Shown one piece after another: positions 60,266 to 64,000 of a stretch of 64,000 bases of DNA (the first letter of the stretch is position 1; each line of letters opens with the position of its first letter). The translations under genes were made by a program, and so were the position numbers. Source of the stretch: Crocodylus rhombifer (Eukaryota; Chordata; Crocodylia; Crocodylidae). Below the pieces are notes generated by a model, which saw only the letters and a list, made by a program, of their open reading frames with translations, was not told the DNA's origin and searched no databases. The DNA lies in contig JAVSML010024584.1 of the NCBI GenBank assembly GCA_038503035.1, positions 1-64,000 of the forward strand, in the 5' to 3' direction.

Positions 60266-62095
60266 GTAAAGGTGATCACATTGTACATATTCTCTTTTCT
60301 TTTTTTTTAAATCTGGTCTGTGTTTAAAAGATGTTAGTGCTGAGACAAGTGCTGTTTCATAAAATATAAATTAGTGAGAGGGACCAGAAGACAAGTACTG
60401 AAGAACTTGTCATTACAGCTCATCTCAAGCCAAAATAGGACTGTTGCTGAAAGGAAGTGAATAATGATGCCTCTCATTAAAGCAAATACAGTAGCCCCAT
60501 AGTACTTGGGTAGCTTTTTTTTATCTAGTTCTTTCTTCCTGCTGGCAGCTGTGTTTCTTTCCTTTACCTATATTCCCACCCCCCCTCCACCAGGGGTTCT
60601 GTTGCCTCTTCCATTTAAAATGGCTCTTTAGTCCCTTCTTCCCACTCCACCATGCCATGGTCCCCCAACCCTATGTGCCTTATTTCCTCCTACGCGAGGG
60701 GCACTGTGCACTTACCCCCATGCCTTCTCTTTCTCTCCACCATTTTTTTCCTCTTTGGAGATGAAAAGAGTATCACAGGAATAAAAGCAAGGATTAGATG
60801 GAATATTGTTATGTTGAAGGTTATTAATGAGTGCCATTGAATTGGTCTTTGCTATATGTACAGTTCCATGCGTATTTGAAGCTCTCACTGTGCTAACCAG
60901 ATGTCAGAAGCTCCATGTGTCCCTGTTTTTTAGTTTTGTGGGGAATGAGGTGTTGTTTCTCCGATGTTTGGGTGTTCCTCATATTCAGTAGGCTTTGGTC
61001 CGCATTCCCTGCAGTTCTGGAAATTCGCAATGGTTTATTGCATTAGAGAGAGAGAAAAATGTCATTGAATCAAGTGTGAGGCTTTTGCAAGGCTGACTGA
61101 TAACTACATGCTGGAAGTATTTCTGCCCCAGTCATACAAAACAAATGTCTGAATAATTTTATAAATAATCCAATTACATTTGGCCTTGGGTTTTAAGACC
61201 TCAGTCATCCCTGTAGAAATTATATATCATGCTAATAAGGAAGTTTGAATCAACAAATATAAAATAATGTCAGTTTCTTTTAAACAAAAAACAGAAGATC
61301 CATAAGATTAAAAAGTTGGAGATGTTTAGATTTTAAAAAATAACAATGTGCATTAGTAATTGCATCCAGGAACTCCAATTGTTTGGCACTTCATCAAAGT
61401 AGGAGGATGTATTTCTAACATATTGGGAGATATTTCTGCAATTGCTTAGAATCTTTTTTTTATTATTATTATGTGTTACTTGGTATCTGAGAGTTTTAAA
61501 TTTTTTCTACAAAATTACAATATTTGCTTATTTCAGTGTCTCTTTATATGCTGTTTTTTGTTTTGTTTTGGGTTTTTTTAAATAAATTTCCAGCCCTGCT
61601 TTGAACAATTTCACTATACTGCAAAATGGCTATGTAATTTGAATGGCAAGTGCTCATTTATCTTTTTTAAAGAACATTTTTTGCTTGAGTAAAGATGTCA
61701 GACTGACAGTCCTAGGAACTTAAGTGATCTAGTTAACCACAAAGGAAATATAATCTATAAAGGCAATGTAAGCAGCATTAGTCCTACCAGTGTGCTGCTG
61801 TGCTTGTCTGGAGAGGATATTCCAATATCCATTTAGTTCTTATCTGGCTACCAGTTAGTGCTAATTGTGTTCATCCATAGTGATGTGGTTAATTAGGAGC
61901 TTGAATGAGACGATGAATATGCTTCATATAGGCTGTTGCAAAGTGTTCACAGACAAGTTCTTACCTGTCATTATTTATTTCAGTCTAAAAGCTTAGAGTT
62001 TTCTGCTTGCTGGGTTTCTCATGAAAACGAGGCTTTATAAAGTAAAAATAAGTACATATGGCTTAAACCTAACAAACTTGCTTCCTTTGTTTCAG
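60266..62095. other. MGAT5 intron (1,830 bp)
   Basis: Bounded by donor gtaaag and acceptor ttcag. AT-rich, no gene or clear repeat. Confidence 0.9.
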
Positions 62096-62185
62096 TGGAT
62101 GAAAGATATGTGGCGATCGGATCCATGCTATGCAAGTTACGGTGTGGATGGGTCCACTTGCTCCTTTTTTATTTACCTCAGTGAG
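62096..62185 (+). CDS. MGAT5: MGAT5 internal coding exon
   Basis: This 90-nt phase 0-0 exon lies 1,830 bp downstream of the previous one, after acceptor 'cttcctttgtttcag' and before donor 'gag|gtcagt'. It encodes WMKDMWRSDPCYASYGVDGS then TCSFFIYLSE, matching human MGAT5 at about residues 162-191 with one obvious change (Asp to Ser in CYADYG). The two cysteines correspond to human Cys172 and Cys183. The next expected exon begins VENWCP in the human protein and is not found before the window ends, so the sequence after 62185 is intron. The three exons are collinear on the + strand, consistent with a functional gene and not a processed copy. Confidence 0.95.
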
Positions 62186-62528
62186 GTCAGTACGTCTTTC
62201 TTGAACTGCATGTGGTTCTGGTAGGAGACATTAAAATGCCTTAAATATTTATGGAAAACTACTTGTCTGGTTTATATTAGGAAAATTAAGCAAAGCCCTT
62301 TGATAGGAGTTTTAATGAGACAAGACAGTAACTATTTTAAATGCTAATTTTGAAAACCGTTTCCAGCTGAGACAGATTTAATAAAAAGGACATCTACAGA
62401 ACATAACAGCTATGAAGGCCAAAGTCTTCACGTACAGGCTTCTGTCTGGTTGCTGATAACAGTTCTCTGATTCCAAGCAGCTAGGTGCTGATGGATTGAA
62501 AACTTCCAGAAATAAGTTAGGAATGAAA
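62186..62528. other. MGAT5 intron, start of the next one
   Basis: Starts at donor gtcagt. No feature before the MITE at 62531. Confidence 0.8.
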
Positions 62529-62530
62529 TA

Positions 62531-63177
62531 CCATATTTATTTGCATATCACCCCTTTCTCCCCAATAAGACATGCACCTTGTTCTGAGCAGTTTTTTCCA
62601 GAATCTTTCCTGCCACATCATGGGCTCGTCGTGGCTGACCATTGACTGCATGCAGCAAGTGGGGGTCCACCTATCAGTATAACTCACTGTCCACTTGTAG
62701 CTCCCCATGGCCGGGCCTTTGAGGGGGTACTCGGTCACCTAGCGGCACTTCTGGTTTCGCTGCTGGCATTTCCAGGCTCGCCGATCGGCCACTGGGGTAT
62801 CCCTGCTCCCCCATACCCCCCCCGCCCCGACTCGGTGGACAGGGGGGCTGGGGGTGCAAATGTAAGTACTGGCCCACACGAGTCACTGGCTCCACAGCTA
62901 GAGGTTTAACCCTCTCTGTCTCTACAGAACTGACGGTGGCTTTTGGCTGCTGAGCCAAAAGCTACTGCCAATTTGTCAGTGACTGAGAGAGTTAAACCTC
63001 TAGCTGTGGAGCGGCAATGAAAAGGTAAGGGATAGCAACGAGTGGACTTCGCCCTTGCTTGGTGCCCAGCCCCCAGCAAATATTCCAGCATCCCCATGCC
63101 TCCGTTCCTTGATAATGACTTGCACCCCAATTTTTTTTTCCATTAAAAAAGTGTGTGGGGTATGCGAGTAAATACAG
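62531..63177. mobile_element. TA-flanked MITE with internal 124-nt hairpin
   Basis: The left end 'ccatatttatttgcatatca' pairs, with several mismatches, with the right end, which reads inward as 'ctgtatttactcgcatacc'. TA flanks both sides (62529-62530 and 63178-63179). Inside, 62889-62920 is the reverse complement of 62983-63012, and weaker pairing continues toward the centre. The C[CT]GTATTT ends recall the element at 1131-1399. They also recall the Chompy MITEs of crocodilians from memory, which I could not verify. There is no transposase. Confidence 0.75.
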
Positions 63178-63179
63178 TA

Positions 63180-64000
63180 AATAGATGTCGGTGTTTTCTG
63201 CTTAAGGAATTCAGTGTTCTCCTCCTATGTAGTAGGGTCAATGCACTAGGCTTGTTTGTCTTGTGAGGGTTTTTTCTGGCTTGCTTGATGTTTTCTTTGT
63301 TTTTCCTTCCTCTGTGAATATATCATATGTCTTTGTCCTCTGTTTTTTGTGCCTTCTGCTTCCCCCTTTCTCCCACATTACCACCAGTGTATGGTTGTTT
63401 TGCTGCTGAAGGCCAGGTATTATTTGTTGTTGAAAACACAGTTTAAACACTCAGACTCTGCTTTCCAGATGTCACTACTACTGGGCAAATCTCTTGACTT
63501 CACATTCTCCATCTGTAACATAGGAGTGATGGTATTTGCCTATCTGTGACAGGAACTGTGAGGTTTGCAAATGCTTGTAAAGAGCTTTTGGATTGCAAAG
63601 CAACATGCTATTGGTATGGCAGCTGTAAAGTTTGTTCATTCTGTTTATGTAGCAACATAACTCTTATTAGAGAGAGAGACATAAAATGAAGAATCATATT
63701 CCCCAATCCCCAATTTTTCATTTGCTAAGATAAATGCACGTACAGCCAAAATGGTAGAAGTAGTAACAAGGATTCATTGGGTAATGAATGTCCTAATGCC
63801 CTTCAATTAGTATGTGTTGTTTTCCATTGCAATTACTGCAGCTTGAGAGGTAAAGTGATTGATTTTTTTTTTTAAAGGAGTTAGGATATTTGAAATAAAA
63901 TATTTCAAATGACATTTTGAGCAGCAGTGCTGAATTTGCATGGCTGCTTCACGATTGAACAAGTGAACAAAACAAGCAATACTTTACTCATCAATTTGTC
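63180..64000. other. MGAT5 intron to window end
   Basis: AT-rich, no exon found. The next MGAT5 exon must lie beyond the window. Confidence 0.7.

Noticed and set aside
62186..64000. Next MGAT5 exon (VENWCP...)
   Set aside because: No matching frame with splice sites seen before the window end.
1..64000. CRISPR arrays, prokaryotic operons, tRNA or rRNA genes, retroviral gag/pol/env frames
   Set aside because: None seen. The periodic sequences are microsatellites, minisatellites and transposon repeats, and the only polymerase-like frames are LINE reverse transcriptases.
1..64000. A previously undescribed biological system
   Set aside because: Nothing in the window supports one. The content is one known gene's exons plus transposable elements. 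The long palindrome and the nested insertions are the only structures that go beyond routine annotation.

Overview
This window is nuclear DNA from an amniote vertebrate, most likely a crocodilian draft assembly; a turtle is the main alternative. The reasons are: spliced exons of a vertebrate Golgi glycosyltransferase gene, many chicken-repeat-1 (CR1) LINE copies whose 3' ends look like the crocodilian type (tails such as 'tatgaaatctatgaa'), several hAT-like and TA-flanked non-autonomous DNA transposons, an AT-rich background, and one 10-N assembly gap at 34229-34238. Nothing bacterial, plasmid-like or CRISPR-like is present.

The only host gene I can support is MGAT5 (alpha-1,6-mannosylglycoprotein 6-beta-N-acetylglucosaminyltransferase A) on the + strand. 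Three consecutive coding exons lie at 36087-36254, 60189-60265 and 62096-62185. They have canonical splice sites and matching phases (1-1, 1-0, 0-0) and encode roughly residues 81-191 of the protein (luminal stem and start of the catalytic region). The exon for the cytoplasmic tail and transmembrane anchor was not found, so positions 1-36086 are probably an upstream MGAT5 intron. Positions 36255-60188 (about 23.9 kb) and 60266-62095 (about 1.8 kb) are introns, and the window ends inside the next intron.

Everything else supportable is repeat DNA, by region. 1-13 kb: a TA-flanked MITE (1131-1399), a short '3' tail' repeat (about 7334-7445), an inverted pair of tails (9615-9871), a GC-rich block, and a decayed CR1 3' end (about 12500-12990). 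13-19 kb: microsatellites, then a 32-bp-arm hairpin beside a 341-bp hAT-like MITE (17637-18079). 19.2-22.4 kb: a + strand CR1 inserted into the RT region of a - strand CR1. 22.6-23.5 kb: an approximately 800-bp near-continuous palindrome followed by a second, smaller one. 32-49 kb: three copies of one hAT-like family, two more CR1 fragments, a heavily decayed non-CR1 LINE with a YADD motif, GC-rich elements, and a hairpin hAT MITE. 50.2-53.7 kb: a hAT-like element with 8-bp target duplications, filled by a GC-rich module and a nearly full-length - strand CR1. 53.9-64 kb: an AT minisatellite, small hAT-like MITEs, an 860-bp hAT-like element with duplicated inverted modules, and a 647-bp TA-flanked MITE with a 124-nt internal hairpin.

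I see no new gene system. The noteworthy signals are structural: the long palindrome in the presumed MGAT5 intron and the layered transposon insertions. All family assignments were made by eye, without database searches.
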